From: Glycomyces albidus
Lineage (GTDB): Bacteria > Actinomycetota > Actinomycetes > Mycobacteriales > Micromonosporaceae
NCBI RefSeq assembly: GCF_009451885.1
Contig: NZ_WIAO01000003.1
Span: 186,001-250,000 of the forward strand
DNA length: 64,000 nt
Reading direction: 5' to 3'
The number at the start of each line of letters is the position of its first letter. Within the stretch, counting starts at the first letter, position 1. Of this stretch, positions 17,099 to 28,661 are shown one piece after another. The notes under the pieces are model-generated. The model was not told the origin of the DNA and did no database searches. It was given only the letters and a program-made list of their open reading frames with translations. A program made the translations under genes and the position numbers.

Positions 17099-17694
17099 TC
17101 GCCCAGCTCACCGGAACCGTCGCCGCCGTCGGCGAGGCCTATGCCGTCGTCGACGTCAACGGCGTCGGCTACGCCGTCCACGCCGGCGCCCACACCCTCG
17201 CCAACCTCAAGGTCGGCTCCCAAGCGGTCCTCGCCATCTCCACGATCGTCCGCGAAGACTCGATCACCTTGCACGGCTTCAACACCGCCGAAGAACGCGA
17301 CCTGTTCGAACTGCTCCAGAGCGCGCAGCGGATCGGCCCGCGCATCGCCCGCGACGCCATCGAGGTGCTCCGGCCCGACGCCCTCCGGTACGCCATCGCC
17401 ACCGGCGACACCGCCACGCTCTCGCGCATCCCCGGCGTCGGCAAGAAGGGCGCCGAGCGCATCGTCCTCGACCTCGCCGACAAGATCGGCCCCGTCGACC
17501 CCCACGGCGTCCCCAAGCAGGGCGGCGGCCGCCCCGGCGGCTGGCGCACCCAGGTGAGCCAAGGACTCCAGGCCCTCGGCTGGACCGCGAAGGAGGCGGA
17601 GACCGCCATCGAGAAGCTCGACGCCGAAGGCGCCGACGGCCAGGACGTGCCCACCCTCCTCAAGCAGGCCATCCGACTCCTCGGGAAGCGGTAG
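17095..17694 (+). CDS. ruvA: Holliday junction DNA helicase subunit RuvA
   Basis: 199 residues. Tetrameric junction-binding protein: N-terminal OB fold (MIAQLTGTVAAVGEAYAVVD), helix-hairpin-helix pair with IPGVGKKGAERIVLDL, a glycine-rich linker, and the C-terminal RuvB-binding domain (ALGWTAKEAETAIEKL). It is coupled to ruvC (four-base overlap) and ends three bases before ruvB. Confidence 0.96.
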   Translation: MIAQLTGTVAAVGEAYAVVDVNGVGYAVHAGAHTLANLKVGSQAVLAISTIVREDSITLHGFNTAEERDLFELLQSAQRIGPRIARDAIEVLRPDALRYAIATGDTATLSRIPGVGKKGAERIVLDLADKIGPVDPHGVPKQGGGRPGGWRTQVSQGLQALGWTAKEAETAIEKLDAEGADGQDVPTLLKQAIRLLGKR

Positions 17695-17697
17695 CGC

Positions 17698-18777
17698 ATG
17701 GACGACGACCTCGACCGCTCCGGCGACTTCGAAGTCAGCCGGGAGGAATGGGACCGGGCCCTCACCGCCGCCGAGGCCACCGAACTCGAACGCAAGGCCG
17801 AGGCCGGCATCCGCCCCGGCAAGCTCGACGAGATCATCGGCCAGGGCCGCGTCCGCGAGCAGATCGGCCTCATCCTCGAAGGCGCCCGCCACCGCGGCAC
17901 CCCGCCCGACCACATCCTCCTGTCCGGCCCGCCCGGCCTCGGCAAGACCACCCTCTCCATGATCATCGCCGCCGAACTCGGCGTCAGCCTCCGCCAGACC
18001 TCCGGCCCCGCCCTCGAGCGCTCCGGCGACCTCGCCGCCATCCTCACCAGCCTCGAACCCCGCGAAGTCCTCTTCATCGACGAGATCCACCGCATGGCCC
18101 GGCCCGCCGAGGAACTCCTCTACACCGCGATGGAGGACTACCGCGTCGACGTCGTCGTCGGCAAGGGCCCCGGCGCCACCGCCATCCCCCTCGAACTCGA
18201 ACCGTTCACGCTCGTCGGCGCCACCACCCGCGCCGGCCTCCTCACCGGGCCCCTGCGCGACCGCTTCGGCTTCCTCGGCCAGCTCGAGTTCTACTCCGAG
18301 GCCGAACTCGAGGCCATCGTCCACCGCTCCGCCGCCATCCTCGACGTCGGCATCACCCCCGAAGGCGCCGCCCAGATCGCCGGCCGCTCCCGCGGCACCC
18401 CCCGCATCGCCAACCGCCTCCTGCGCCGCGTCCGCGACTTCGCGCAGGTCCGCGCCGAAGGCACCATCACCGAGGCCGTCGCCGTCGAGGCCCTCGCCCT
18501 CTACGACGTCGACCCGCTCGGCCTCGACCGCCTCGACCGCGCCGTCCTGACCGCCCTCGTCAAGACCTTCAACGGCGGGCCCGTCGGCCCCAAGACCCTC
18601 GCCGTCGCCGTAGGGGAGCAGCCCGACACCGTCGAAGAGGTCTGCGAGCCCTTCCTCGTCCGCGCCGGCCTCCTCGCCCGCACCCCGCGCGGCCGCGTCG
18701 CCACCGACGCCGCCTGGCACCACCTGGGGCTGCGGCCGCCGAGCGCCGAAGGACTGTTCCGGAGCGGCGACGCGTAG
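17698..18777 (+). CDS. ruvB: Holliday junction branch-migration ATPase RuvB
   Basis: 359 residues. AAA+ motor with Walker [11 protein letters not shown], Walker B LFIDEIHR, sensor 1 GATTRAG, an arginine finger near GPLRDRFG, and the C-terminal winged helix ([17 protein letters not shown]). It is the third gene of ruvCAB and drives branch migration as a hexamer on RuvA. The spacing of three bases implies coupling. Confidence 0.97.
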   Translation: MDDDLDRSGDFEVSREEWDRALTAAEATELERKAEAGIRPGKLDEIIGQGRVREQIGLILEGARHRGTPPDHILLSGPPGLGKTTLSMIIAAELGVSLRQTSGPALERSGDLAAILTSLEPREVLFIDEIHRMARPAEELLYTAMEDYRVDVVVGKGPGATAIPLELEPFTLVGATTRAGLLTGPLRDRFGFLGQLEFYSEAELEAIVHRSAAILDVGITPEGAAQIAGRSRGTPRIANRLLRRVRDFAQVRAEGTITEAVAVEALALYDVDPLGLDRLDRAVLTALVKTFNGGPVGPKTLAVAVGEQPDTVEEVCEPFLVRAGLLARTPRGRVATDAAWHHLGLRPPSAEGLFRSGDA

Positions 18778-18814
18778 GGTGGGCCGTGGGGGAGGGGTCC
18801 CACCACGCACCCGA

Positions 18815-18820
18815 TAAACT
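18815..18820 (+). promoter_or_regulatory. Possible -10 box before yajC
   Basis: TAAACT lies about 50 bases upstream of the yajC start, in the 94-base gap after ruvB. It may give the Sec genes their own transcript. Confidence 0.35.
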
Positions 18821-18871
18821 TCGCGCACGTCACCCTCCCAGACCGTGACCACCACGACGAAAGGCACTACC

Positions 18872-19318
18872 GTGCTCGCATCCGCAGACGTCCTCGCGCA
18901 GTCAGCCGGCGGCTCCAACCTGACGTTCATCATCATGATCGTCGGCTTCATCGCGCTCATGTACTTCGTGATGATCCGCCCCCAGCGCAAGCGCCAGCGC
19001 GAGCAGCAGGACATGCAGAACAACGTCCAGCCCGGTGCCCGCGTCATGACCATCGGCGGCCTCTACGGCACCGTCGTCGACTCCGACGACGAGACCATCA
19101 CCATCGAGGCCAGCGACGACACCTTCCTCGTCTTCGCCCGCCAGGCCATCGCCAAGGTCGTCACCCCCGCCGAGGCCGCCGAGACCGAGACCGCCGACGA
19201 GGCCGCCGAGGAGACCGACGCGACCCTCTCCGACGCCGACCTCGAAGCGCTCGCGAACGGCGACGAGAAGACCGAGGGCGACAAGCACTCCGGGAACCCC
19301 GACCGCAAGGAGTACTAG
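18872..19318 (+). CDS. yajC: Sec translocon accessory protein YajC
   Basis: 148 residues. One N-terminal membrane helix (NLTFIIMIVGFIALMYFVMI) is followed by RPQRKRQREQQDMQNN and the small beta-domain VQPGARVMTIGGLYGTVV, then an acidic tail. It works with SecDF in protein export. The GTG at 18872 was preferred because GAAAGG lies seven bases upstream and it gives a typical N-terminus; the GTG at 18845 is the longer alternative. Confidence 0.93.
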   Translation: MLASADVLAQSAGGSNLTFIIMIVGFIALMYFVMIRPQRKRQREQQDMQNNVQPGARVMTIGGLYGTVVDSDDETITIEASDDTFLVFARQAIAKVVTPAEAAETETADEAAEETDATLSDADLEALANGDEKTEGDKHSGNPDRKEY

Positions 19319-19347
19319 GCCCTGCACGGCCTTTGCGGCACCCGTCC

Positions 19348-19353
19348 TAGAAT
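19348..19353 (+). promoter_or_regulatory. Probable -10 box upstream of secD
   Basis: TAGAAT falls in the 195-base gap between yajC and secD, about 160 bases before the secD start. A transcript from here would carry a GC-rich leader of about 150 bases in which I recognise no riboswitch. Confidence 0.4.
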
Positions 19354-19513
19354 GAGCCCCGCCGAAGGTACGTGTGGCAGCCGACACGGCTCGCAAGCAG
19401 CGCCGAGGGCCCACTCCCTCCGGTCCGCCCCCCGCGGCGGACCGGCGCCCGCTACCGTCTGCGCGGTCGCACTGCGCCCGCCCCTGTCCGAGTTCTGAGG
19501 AAGAGACCGACCA

Positions 19514-21349
19514 TTGGCTTCAGTAACGGGCGCCGACCGCCCACGGAAGAAGATCCAGCGCAAGCGCCTGCCCGTCGCCCCGTACTTCGTGGCGCTGCTC
19601 GCCGTGCTCACCGTGCTTTGGGTGTCCGCGCTGGCGGGTTCCGGGTGGAGGTTCCCCACACCGAAGCTCGGGCTCGACCTGCAGGGCGGCCTGTCCATGA
19701 TGCTCACCGCCTACCAGCAGGGCAGCGATGAGCCGCCCTCGCCGGAGACGATGGAGCAGGCCCGCCAGATCATCGAGAACCGCGTCAACTCGACCGGCGT
19801 CTCCGAGCCCGAGGTCTACGTCGAGGGCAGCGAGAACATCGTCGTGAACGTGGCCGGCGACGACCTCGACGAGGAGGCCCTCCGCGACGTCGGCGCCCCC
19901 GCCGAGCTCCGGTTCCGCATCGTCACCAACTCCACCATGGACACCTCCGCGATCGAGGACGCCCTCGCGGAGGAGACTCCGACCGAGGAACCCACCGACG
20001 CGGCGTCCGAGACGCCCGCCGCCGACACGAGCGAGACCCCCGCCGACGGCGGCTCGGCCACCCCGACCGAGGAGACCACCAGCGAAGCGGCGTCCGGCTC
20101 CGGCCAGGCCCCGACCAGCGACGAGGACGTCACCCTCGACGACGTGTGGGCGAAGGTCGGCGCCGACGCCGCCGCCACCGCCCAGGCCCTCACCGCGGCC
20201 CCCGCCGACGAGGCCACCATGGCGCTCCTGGAGCCGTTCGGCGAGCTCACCCCCGAAGAGGTCTCGCTCCTCCCCGCGAACGTCCAGTTCTTCGTCCCGC
20301 AGATCACCTGCGAGCAGCTCGACAACCGCCCGCCCGGCGCCGTCCAGCAGGCCGACATCGAGGTCGTGGCGTGCTCGGCCCCCGAGCCGTACTCGCCCGA
20401 CGACCCGTCCCTGACGGTCTCGTACAAGTACCTGCTCCAGCCGGCGACCGTGCTCGGCTCGGACGTCACCTCCGCCGACGTCGGCAACGACCAGGCGAAC
20501 CCGAACCTGTTCGTCGTCAACGTCCAGTTCTCCGCCTCCGGCGCCGAGAAGTGGGGCACGCTCACCACCGAGAACGTCGGCTCGCAGGTCGCGATCGTCC
20601 TCGACAACGAGGTCGTCAGCGCCCCCACCATCCAGGAGGCGTCGAGCAACTCCACCCAGATCTCCGGCGACTTCACCGCCGACGACGCGAACCAGCTCGC
20701 CGACCAGCTCAACTTCGGCTCGCTGCCGACCACGTTCGTGGTCGAGACCGTCAACGAGGTCACCGCCACCCTGGGTGTGGACCAGCTCGAGGCCGGCGTC
20801 TTCGCGATGGCGATCGGGCTGCTCCTGGTGGTCCTCTACTGCTTCATCTACTACCGCGTCATCGGCTTCGTCGTGCTCGGCAGCCTGGTGGTCGCCGCCG
20901 CGGTCCTGTACCCGACCGTGTCCCTCCTGGGCTCCCAGATCGGGTTCACCATGACCCTCGCGGGCATCGCGGGCTTCGTGGTCGCGGTCGGCATCACCGC
21001 GGACTCGTTCGTCGTCTACTTCGAACGAATAAAGGAGGAGATGGCCGGGGGCCGGTCGGTCCGCTCGGCCGTGCCGCGGGCCTGGGTCCGCGCGAGGCGC
21101 ACCGTCCTGTCCGCCAGCGCCGTCTCGATGATCTCCGCGGTGGTCCTGTACATCCTGGCCATCGGCCCGGTTCGGGGCTTCGCCTTCACGCTCGGCCTGT
21201 CCACGCTCGTCGACCTCCTGGTGGTGTTCGTGTTCACCCACCCGGTGGCCGAGTGGATGGCCCGAGGCAGGGTCCTCAACAACCACCACCTGTCGGGGCT
21301 CCACTCCAAAGCGACCCCGGCCACCGCCGACGCAGCCGCGAAGGGCTAA
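19514..21349 (+). CDS. secD: Protein translocase subunit SecD
   Basis: 611 residues from a TTG start, with GAGGAAG upstream. Helix 1 is near residues 20-38, followed by LGLDLQGGLSMML (the D1 region) and a large extracytoplasmic domain; five C-terminal helices carry AGIAGFVVAVGITADSFVVYFERIKEE, the proton-path region. Residues about 150-210 form an acidic low-complexity insertion rich in Thr, Pro, Glu and Ser that is absent from E. coli SecD. It pulls exported proteins using the proton gradient and is followed by secF after nine bases. Confidence 0.95.
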   Translation: MASVTGADRPRKKIQRKRLPVAPYFVALLAVLTVLWVSALAGSGWRFPTPKLGLDLQGGLSMMLTAYQQGSDEPPSPETMEQARQIIENRVNSTGVSEPEVYVEGSENIVVNVAGDDLDEEALRDVGAPAELRFRIVTNSTMDTSAIEDALAEETPTEEPTDAASETPAADTSETPADGGSATPTEETTSEAASGSGQAPTSDEDVTLDDVWAKVGADAAATAQALTAAPADEATMALLEPFGELTPEEVSLLPANVQFFVPQITCEQLDNRPPGAVQQADIEVVACSAPEPYSPDDPSLTVSYKYLLQPATVLGSDVTSADVGNDQANPNLFVVNVQFSASGAEKWGTLTTENVGSQVAIVLDNEVVSAPTIQEASSNSTQISGDFTADDANQLADQLNFGSLPTTFVVETVNEVTATLGVDQLEAGVFAMAIGLLLVVLYCFIYYRVIGFVVLGSLVVAAAVLYPTVSLLGSQIGFTMTLAGIAGFVVAVGITADSFVVYFERIKEEMAGGRSVRSAVPRAWVRARRTVLSASAVSMISAVVLYILAIGPVRGFAFTLGLSTLVDLLVVFVFTHPVAEWMARGRVLNNHHLSGLHSKATPATADAAAKG

Positions 21350-21358
21350 GGAGATCCG

Positions 21359-22570
21359 ATGAGCACCAAGCAGACCGGACGCGGCGAGAAGCGCCCCAAC
21401 GTCCTGAGCCAGTTGTACCGGGGCGAGACGGACTTCCAGTTCGTCGCGCACCGCAGGAAGTTCTACATCGCCTCCGCCGTCATCATCGCCGGCCTCGCGG
21501 TCGTCATGTTCACGAAGGGCTTCGTCCTCGGCATCGACTTCGCCGGCGGCGTCCAGTACAACGTGCCCGCCGGCGAGACCTCCGCGACGCTCGAGGACGT
21601 CGAGAGCGCGGCCGCCGCGGAAGGCGCCGACGTCGCCTCCGGCCAGATCGTGGGTTCGGGCGAGGACCGGTCCTACATCATCCGCATCGGCGAGCTCGAC
21701 ACCGACGAGGCCGCCGCCATCCGCGAGGCGATCGCGGCGGAGGCGAACGTCGGGTTCGACTCGATCTCGGTCTCCGAGGTCTCGGCGACCTGGGGCGAGT
21801 CGGTCTCCCGGCAGGCCCTGATCGCCCTCGCGGTCTTCATGGTCCTGGTGGCCGCCTTTATCTGGATCCGGTTCGAGCGGCGCATGGCGATCGCGGCCAT
21901 CGCGGCGCTCCTCCACGACCTCGTGCTCACGGCCGGCATCTACGCCCTGGTCGGCTTCGAGATCACGCCGTCGACCATCGTCGGCATGCTGACGATCCTC
22001 GGGTACTCCCTGTACGACACCGTGGTGGTCTTCGACAAGGTCCAGGAGAACACGGCCCAACTGCTCCAGACCCGGAGCAAGACCTTCGCCGAAGGCGTCA
22101 ACGACGCGATCAACCAGACGCTCATGCGCTCGATCAACACCTCGCTGATCGGTGTGCTGCCGGTCGGCGCGCTGCTGTTCGTCGGCGTGGGCCTCCTCGG
22201 CGTCGGCACGCTGAAGGACCTCGCGCTGGTGCTGTTCGTCGGCATGATCGTCGGCGCGTACTCCTCGATCTTCCTGGCCGCCCCGTGGGTGGTCGACATG
22301 GCCGAGCGCAGTGCCGCCTACCAGCGCCACAACAAGAAGGTCGCCGCCGCCCGCAGCGGCGAGCCGAAGGCCGAGAAGAAGACCGAGAAGCCGGCCCGCA
22401 AGCCCGCGGACGACGACGAGGACGACGACGACCGCGTGGCGCGAGCCAAGTCCGACGAGATCCCGCTCGAGCTGCTGGAGGAGCCCGTCAAGTCCGGGTC
22501 CCGCAGTGGCCCGGCCCCGAGGTCGGGCCAGTCGCGCCCGAGCGGCGCGAAGAAGCGCAGGAGGCGCTAG
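21359..22570 (+). CDS. secF: Protein translocase subunit SecF
   Basis: 403 residues with six membrane helices: FVLGIDFAGGVQYNV after helix 1, then STIVGMLTILGYSLYDTVVVFDKVQEN in the conserved D4 region. A highly charged cytoplasmic tail of about 90 residues (Lys, Arg and Asp-rich) extends the C-terminus. An AAGGAGA site precedes the ATG. Its 3' end is overlapped on the other strand by an antitoxin-like reading frame. Confidence 0.95.
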   Translation: MSTKQTGRGEKRPNVLSQLYRGETDFQFVAHRRKFYIASAVIIAGLAVVMFTKGFVLGIDFAGGVQYNVPAGETSATLEDVESAAAAEGADVASGQIVGSGEDRSYIIRIGELDTDEAAAIREAIAAEANVGFDSISVSEVSATWGESVSRQALIALAVFMVLVAAFIWIRFERRMAIAAIAALLHDLVLTAGIYALVGFEITPSTIVGMLTILGYSLYDTVVVFDKVQENTAQLLQTRSKTFAEGVNDAINQTLMRSINTSLIGVLPVGALLFVGVGLLGVGTLKDLALVLFVGMIVGAYSSIFLAAPWVVDMAERSAAYQRHNKKVAAARSGEPKAEKKTEKPARKPADDDEDDDDRVARAKSDEIPLELLEEPVKSGSRSGPAPRSGQSRPSGAKKRRRR

Positions 22571-22832
22571 CGAACGACGGAAGCGGCGGGCGGACCGATT
22601 GGTCCGCCCGCCGCGTCGTTGCTGGCAGGCTCCACGGGAGCCCGGCCGACTCGGCGCCGCCCTTGAGCTTGGAGATCAGGCCCTGCGCCTTCTCCTTGAC
22701 CTGGTCGGAGACCTCGTCCAGCTTGTCGCCCGCGGGCGACTCCTTGGCCTTGTTGTACAGGTCCTCGGCCTTGGCCTTGGCGTCCTCGGCCATCCCCCCG
22801 GCCTTGTCCTTCATCTCGTTGAACTTCTCCAC
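22488..22832 (-). CDS. Small antitoxin-like/CsbD-like helical protein whose frame overlaps the end of secF
   Basis: 114 residues from a GTG with GGGAGGGG upstream and a -10 TATAGT at 22867-22862. Residues 1-57 (MEKFNEMKDKAGGMAEDAKA...) are a charged amphipathic helix of the MT0933-antitoxin/CsbD-like kind. The remainder is Pro/Ser/Arg-rich, is encoded by the secF terminator stem and then antisense to the last 83 bases of secF, and looks unlike the family. The true protein may be shorter, with a frameshift or readthrough at about 22,660. The 5' half is well supported; the 3' end is doubtful. Confidence 0.6.
   Translation of the reverse strand: MEKFNEMKDKAGGMAEDAKAKAEDLYNKAKESPAGDKLDEVSDQVKEKAQGLISKLKGGAESAGLPWSLPATTRRADQSVRPPLPSFASASCASSRRSGATGPTSGPGHCGTRT
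22573..22620. terminator. Terminator after secF
   Basis: A perfect 14-base stem (22583-22596 with 22601-22614) around GATT is flanked by further AACGAC/GTCGTT pairing. It lies right after the secF stop and inside the opposing reading frame. Confidence 0.8.
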
Positions 22833-22962
22833 GTGAACCCCTCCCTACGTGAGTCGGTATCACTATATGGGCGGATTCGGAATCCGGGAGCGGTTTCCCG
22901 TACAACCCCGGTCGAATCCCGAACGCTACCGCAGGCCGATGCGCCGCGCGCCGCTTGCGCCA

Positions 22963-22968
22963 TACCGT
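22963..22968 (+). promoter_or_regulatory. Leaderless -10 box of the FAD monooxygenase gene
   Basis: TACCGT ends seven bases before the ATG at 22976. No ribosome-binding sequence lies between. Confidence 0.5.
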
Positions 22969-22975
22969 CGCCCGC

Positions 22976-24175
22976 ATGACGAACCCACAGCTCCACCAGG
23001 CCAGGACCGCGCTGGTCATCGGCGGCGGCGTCGCCGGCCCGGTCGCCGCCCTGGCGCTCCGCAAGGCTGGCATCGAAGCGCAGGTGTACGAGGCCCACCA
23101 TCCGGGCACCGGATCCAAGGGCGGGCCGCTCACGCTCGCCGCCAACGGCCTGAACGCCCTTCGCGTCGTGGGCGCCGACGCCGGGGTCGCCGCGGCCGGG
23201 ACGCCCACCCCGCGCATGGTCATCCACTCCGGCACCGGCAAGGTCCTCGGGGAGGTCGGCTCCGACCCCGCGCTGCCCGCGGTCACCACCGTCCCGCGCG
23301 GACGCCTGGCCGAGCTCCTCCAGGCCCGCGCCGAAGCCGAAGGGATCACGGTCGTCCACGGCAAGCGCTTCGAAGGGGCCGTCGACACCGGCCGCAGCGT
23401 CATCGCCCAGTTCGACGACCACACCACCGCCGAAGCCGACGTCCTGATCGGCTGCGACGGCATCCGCTCGGCCGTCCGGGGCCTCATCGACCCCGCGATC
23501 GGACCCCGCTACACCGGCCTGATCGGCTTCGGCGGCTATGTAGGCGGGCCCGGTACCGGCGGGCCCGCCGTCCCCGACACCGGCGGCGCGTTCCACATGA
23601 TCTTCGGCCGCCGCGCCTTCTTCGGGTACCTCTCCGACGGCGAGCGCACCGGCTGGTTCGCGAACCTGCCCGAGAAGCGGCTCGACCGCGACGCCCTCCG
23701 GGCCACCTCCTTCGACGAGTGGACGGCCCGCCTGCGGGCCGCCTTCGCCGACGACGCCGGACCCGCACTCCGCATCCTCGACCAGGTCACGCCCGAGAAC
23801 TTCATCCCGGCCTCGCCGCTCGAGGACCTCCCGCACGTCCCCGTCTGGTCCCGCGGCCGCATCGCCATCGCCGGCGACGCCGCCCACGCCACCTCGCCCT
23901 CGTCCGGCCAGGGCGCCAGCCTCGCCGCCGAGTCCGCGGTCGAACTCGCCCGCTGCCTGCGCGACCTCCCGATCGCGCGGGCCTTCACCGCCTACGAGCA
24001 CCGCCGCCGCGGCCGGGTCGAACGCGTCATCGCCGCGGCCGCCCGCACCAACCAGTCCAAGGCCGCCGGCCCGATCGCCGCCCGCTTCCGCGACGCCCTC
24101 ATGCCGTTCTTCATGGCCCGCTTCGCGACCCCTGAACGCACCGCCTGGCAGCACGGCTACACGATCGACTGGTGA
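22976..24175 (+). CDS. FAD-dependent monooxygenase (PHBH family)
   Basis: 399 residues. The N-terminal Rossmann motif is ALVIGGGVAGPVAALALRKAG; the DG-type motif is VLIGCDGIRSAVR; the FAD ribityl-binding GD motif is GRIAIAGDAAHATSPSSGQG. These define a class A flavin hydroxylase using NAD(P)H and oxygen on an aromatic or similar ring. The substrate is unknown. It occupies the position where apt is found in related genomes, between secF and relA. Likely leaderless. Confidence 0.9.
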   Translation: MTNPQLHQARTALVIGGGVAGPVAALALRKAGIEAQVYEAHHPGTGSKGGPLTLAANGLNALRVVGADAGVAAAGTPTPRMVIHSGTGKVLGEVGSDPALPAVTTVPRGRLAELLQARAEAEGITVVHGKRFEGAVDTGRSVIAQFDDHTTAEADVLIGCDGIRSAVRGLIDPAIGPRYTGLIGFGGYVGGPGTGGPAVPDTGGAFHMIFGRRAFFGYLSDGERTGWFANLPEKRLDRDALRATSFDEWTARLRAAFADDAGPALRILDQVTPENFIPASPLEDLPHVPVWSRGRIAIAGDAAHATSPSSGQGASLAAESAVELARCLRDLPIARAFTAYEHRRRGRVERVIAAAARTNQSKAAGPIAARFRDALMPFFMARFATPERTAWQHGYTIDW

Positions 24176-24179
24176 CACG

Positions 24180-24211
24180 CCGAAGGCCCGCACCGCGGTG
24201 CGGGCCTTCGG
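24180..24211. terminator. Bidirectional terminator between the monooxygenase and the next gene
   Basis: Perfect 15-base arms around GC (CCGAAGGCCCGCACC and its complement) lie between two convergent genes. Confidence 0.85.
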
Positions 24212-24217
24212 ATCCGG

Positions 24218-24691
24218 TCAGGCCTGGAGCGCGTGCTCGAGGTCCTCGATGAACCGGCGCTCCCCGTCGTTGATCGCGACCTTCTTGCTGAAGAGGCCGC
24301 CGCTGCGGGACTTGACCGCGGCGGCCACCTCGGTGGCGAGGTGCACGAGCCACGCCGTGTAGGCGGCGGCGTCCTCAGGGTCGGCCTGCTCGCGCAGCAG
24401 CACGGCGACCTCGCGGGCGAGCTTCAGGGCCTCCGGCATGGCCTCCTCGGTCACCGGCAGCTCCGAGTCCTCGTCGGCCGGGCGCTCCTTCAAGGCCAGT
24501 GCCACCGACTTCACGAACGCGTTCTCGTGCCGGTGGGCCTGCTTGAAGGCCCTCGCGCCCGCCGTGACCTCCTTGAGGAACACGAGCGGACTGGTCGAAC
24601 CGTCGGAGACGATGGCCCCCTTCAGCACCACTCCCGGCGTGTTCAGGATGAGGGCGCGCTCGTCGTCGTCGAATTGGGACAGCTCCGTCAT
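24218..24691 (-). CDS. Conserved helical protein of unknown function
   Basis: 157 residues starting MTELSQFDDDERALILNTPG; cytoplasmic and mostly helical (FKQAHRHENAFVKSVALALKE; AAYTAWLVHLATEVAAAVK). The GGLFSKKVAINDGERRFIEDLEHAL ending looks like actinobacterial proteins of no known role. It is the last gene of the minus-strand block, 65 bases after the relA stop, so it may be co-transcribed with relA. The start at 24691 is the better of two ATGs, though its ribosome site is weak. Confidence 0.75.
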   Translation of the reverse strand: MTELSQFDDDERALILNTPGVVLKGAIVSDGSTSPLVFLKEVTAGARAFKQAHRHENAFVKSVALALKERPADEDSELPVTEEAMPEALKLAREVAVLLREQADPEDAAAYTAWLVHLATEVAAAVKSRSGGLFSKKVAINDGERRFIEDLEHALQA

Positions 24692-24756
24692 GGGCTTGCT
24701 TTCTGGTGCGCTGGTTACCGACCGGCACACTGTATCCCGATGACGCGAGGAGGCCT

Positions 24757-27102
<2,346 letters not shown>

Positions 27103-27172
27103 CACGCACGCCTCCTCGGTCTCCCACGGCACTTGAGTCGTCCAGGGCCGCGGTGCGGCCCCGACACGCTTA

Positions 27173-27178
27173 ATCCTA
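27173..27178 (-). promoter_or_regulatory. Probable -10 box of relA
   Basis: On the minus strand TAGGAT lies about 70 bases before the chosen GTG start. Confidence 0.4.
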
Positions 27179-27273
27179 GCCGCGGGCGGCCGCCCGGGCC
27201 GCTTCAGCTGCCCGGACTGCGCCCGCGACTGGGTCACATGCGCCTCCGGCGGTGCCGGAACGCGCTCGCGTCG

Positions 27274-27301
27274 CCGGCAGCGGCGTCCCCGCCGCTGCCG
27301 G
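27274..27301 (-). terminator. Terminator after the cyclophilin gene
   Basis: Perfect 12-base arms (27274-27285 and 27290-27301) around four bases start ten bases after the cyclophilin stop codon. It separates that gene from the relA promoter. Confidence 0.75.
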
Positions 27302-27310
27302 ACGGCACCG

Positions 27311-28204
27311 CTACATGACGCCGGCGGCCGCCACCTGCTCGACGATGTCCAGGCCGGAGGTGATCCGGCCGAGGATCGTGTAGTCCGCGGGGAGCGTGGT
27401 GTCCTCGTAGACGATGAAGAACTGGCTGCCGGTGGTGCCGGCGCCCGCGTTGGCCATCGCGATGGTCCCGGCCGGGTAGTTCGCCTCGGCCTCGACCGGG
27501 GTGTTCTCCTCGCCGTACTGGTAGCCCGGGGAGCCCGCGCCGGCCATCTCCGGGGTGCCGGCCTCGATCGCGGCGCGCGCGTCGGGGTCGCCGCACTGGA
27601 GGACCCAGATGCCGTCGGTGGTCAGGCGGTGGCACTGCTGGCCGTCGAAGTAGCCGTCCTGCGCGAGGAACGTGTAGGAGCCGGCGGTGCACGGGGCCTC
27701 GGCGGTCTCGATGTCGGCGGTGATCACGCCGAGGTTGGTCACGATCGTCATGACCTGCGTGCCGGCCGCGGGCTGGGTCGAGAGCGGCACCGGGCTGGCG
27801 CCGTCCATCGACGTGTACATGCACGCCTCGGTCTCGGACGCGTCCGGGGTGCTCATCTGGAGGCACTCGAGGTAGACGTCCTGGGCCGGCCGGCCGTCGG
27901 TGAGCCCTTCGGTCGGCGTGCCGGTCGCGCCCTCGCCGGAGGGCTCGACGCCCTCGCAGCGGGTCGAGGCCGCTTCGGCGTCGTTCACGAGCTGCGAGAC
28001 GTCCGGGTCGGCAGAGGAGCCGCCCTCGTCGGGGCCGAGCCAGGTGAACGCCCCCCACGCCAGGAGGCCGAGCGCGACGAGGGCGGCCACGCCCCCGATG
28101 CTCCACGCGACGGTGCGCTTCTTGCGCTCTTCCTCGGCCTTGACGGCCATGCGCTGCTGCAACTGCTGGCGGGCCGCCAGTCGCTGTGCCTGTTTCGAGG
28201 CCAC
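27311..28204 (-). CDS. Membrane-anchored cyclophilin-type peptidyl-prolyl isomerase
   Basis: 297 residues. A basic cytoplasmic N-terminus is followed by one membrane helix (about 32-52), a linker with paired cysteines, and a cyclophilin domain from [20 protein letters not shown]. The catalytic-face segments [17 protein letters not shown] and [21 protein letters not shown] are present. The protein stops at VAAAGVM, about 20 residues before cyclophilins usually end, so the last strand is missing. The GTG start has a GAAGGAG site. It corresponds to Rv2582c in the relA-hisS interval and should fold secreted proteins outside the membrane. Confidence 0.88.
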   Translation of the reverse strand: MASKQAQRLAARQQLQQRMAVKAEEERKKRTVAWSIGGVAALVALGLLAWGAFTWLGPDEGGSSADPDVSQLVNDAEAASTRCEGVEPSGEGATGTPTEGLTDGRPAQDVYLECLQMSTPDASETEACMYTSMDGASPVPLSTQPAAGTQVMTIVTNLGVITADIETAEAPCTAGSYTFLAQDGYFDGQQCHRLTTDGIWVLQCGDPDARAAIEAGTPEMAGAGSPGYQYGEENTPVEAEANYPAGTIAMANAGAGTTGSQFFIVYEDTTLPADYTILGRITSGLDIVEQVAAAGVM

Positions 28205-28229
28205 CGTCGGATCTCCTTCGCGGGGGTGC

Positions 28230-28568
28230 TTACTCGGTCTCGGTTTCGGTGGGAGTCGCGCTCGACTCCGCAGTTGTGGTCTCGGCAGTGGGGGTCGCCG
28301 CGCCGTCGGTCGGCGCGGCCGTCTCGGTCGCCAGCGGGTCCACGGACTCGGAGACCTCAGACGTGGGGGTCTCCTCGGCCGGGGGCTCGTCCTCGAAGAA
28401 CCCGTCCTGCCACAGGTAGGCCAGCGTCATCACGGCCGCGACGGCGAGGAGCCCGCCCAGCGCCTGGAGCCGGCGGCGACGGCGCAGCTTGCCCGCGAGG
28501 CGCGCGTTCTTCTTCGCGTTCGCGATGCGCTGCTTGCGCTGCTCCATGTGCTTGGACTTCGCGGGCAC
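28230..28568 (-). CDS. Small single-pass membrane protein with Thr/Glu/Pro-rich outer tail
   Basis: 112 residues from a GTG with GAGGAG upstream. A very basic N-terminus (KQRIANAKKNARLAGKLRRR) leads to one helix (ALGGLLAVAAVMTLAYLW), then a low-complexity acidic tail rich in Thr, Ala, Glu and Pro outside the membrane. It is 25 bases before the cyclophilin gene and likely in its operon. The two share the same N-terminal architecture (basic stretch, helix), so it may be a companion anchor protein. Function unknown. Confidence 0.75.
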   Translation of the reverse strand: MPAKSKHMEQRKQRIANAKKNARLAGKLRRRRRLQALGGLLAVAAVMTLAYLWQDGFFEDEPPAEETPTSEVSESVDPLATETAAPTDGAATPTAETTTAESSATPTETETE

Positions 28569-28661
28569 CTGGACTCCTCATGACGTTCGCTTGTGTTGGG
28601 GGTTACGAGTTCCGCAGTCTAACCGGGTCAAGTCAGGCGCGTCACCGCAGGATGCCGTATG

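Noticed and set aside
19354-19513. yajC-secD gap examined for a regulatory small peptide or riboswitch
   Set aside because: No consistent frame with ribosome site, and no recognisable RNA motif.
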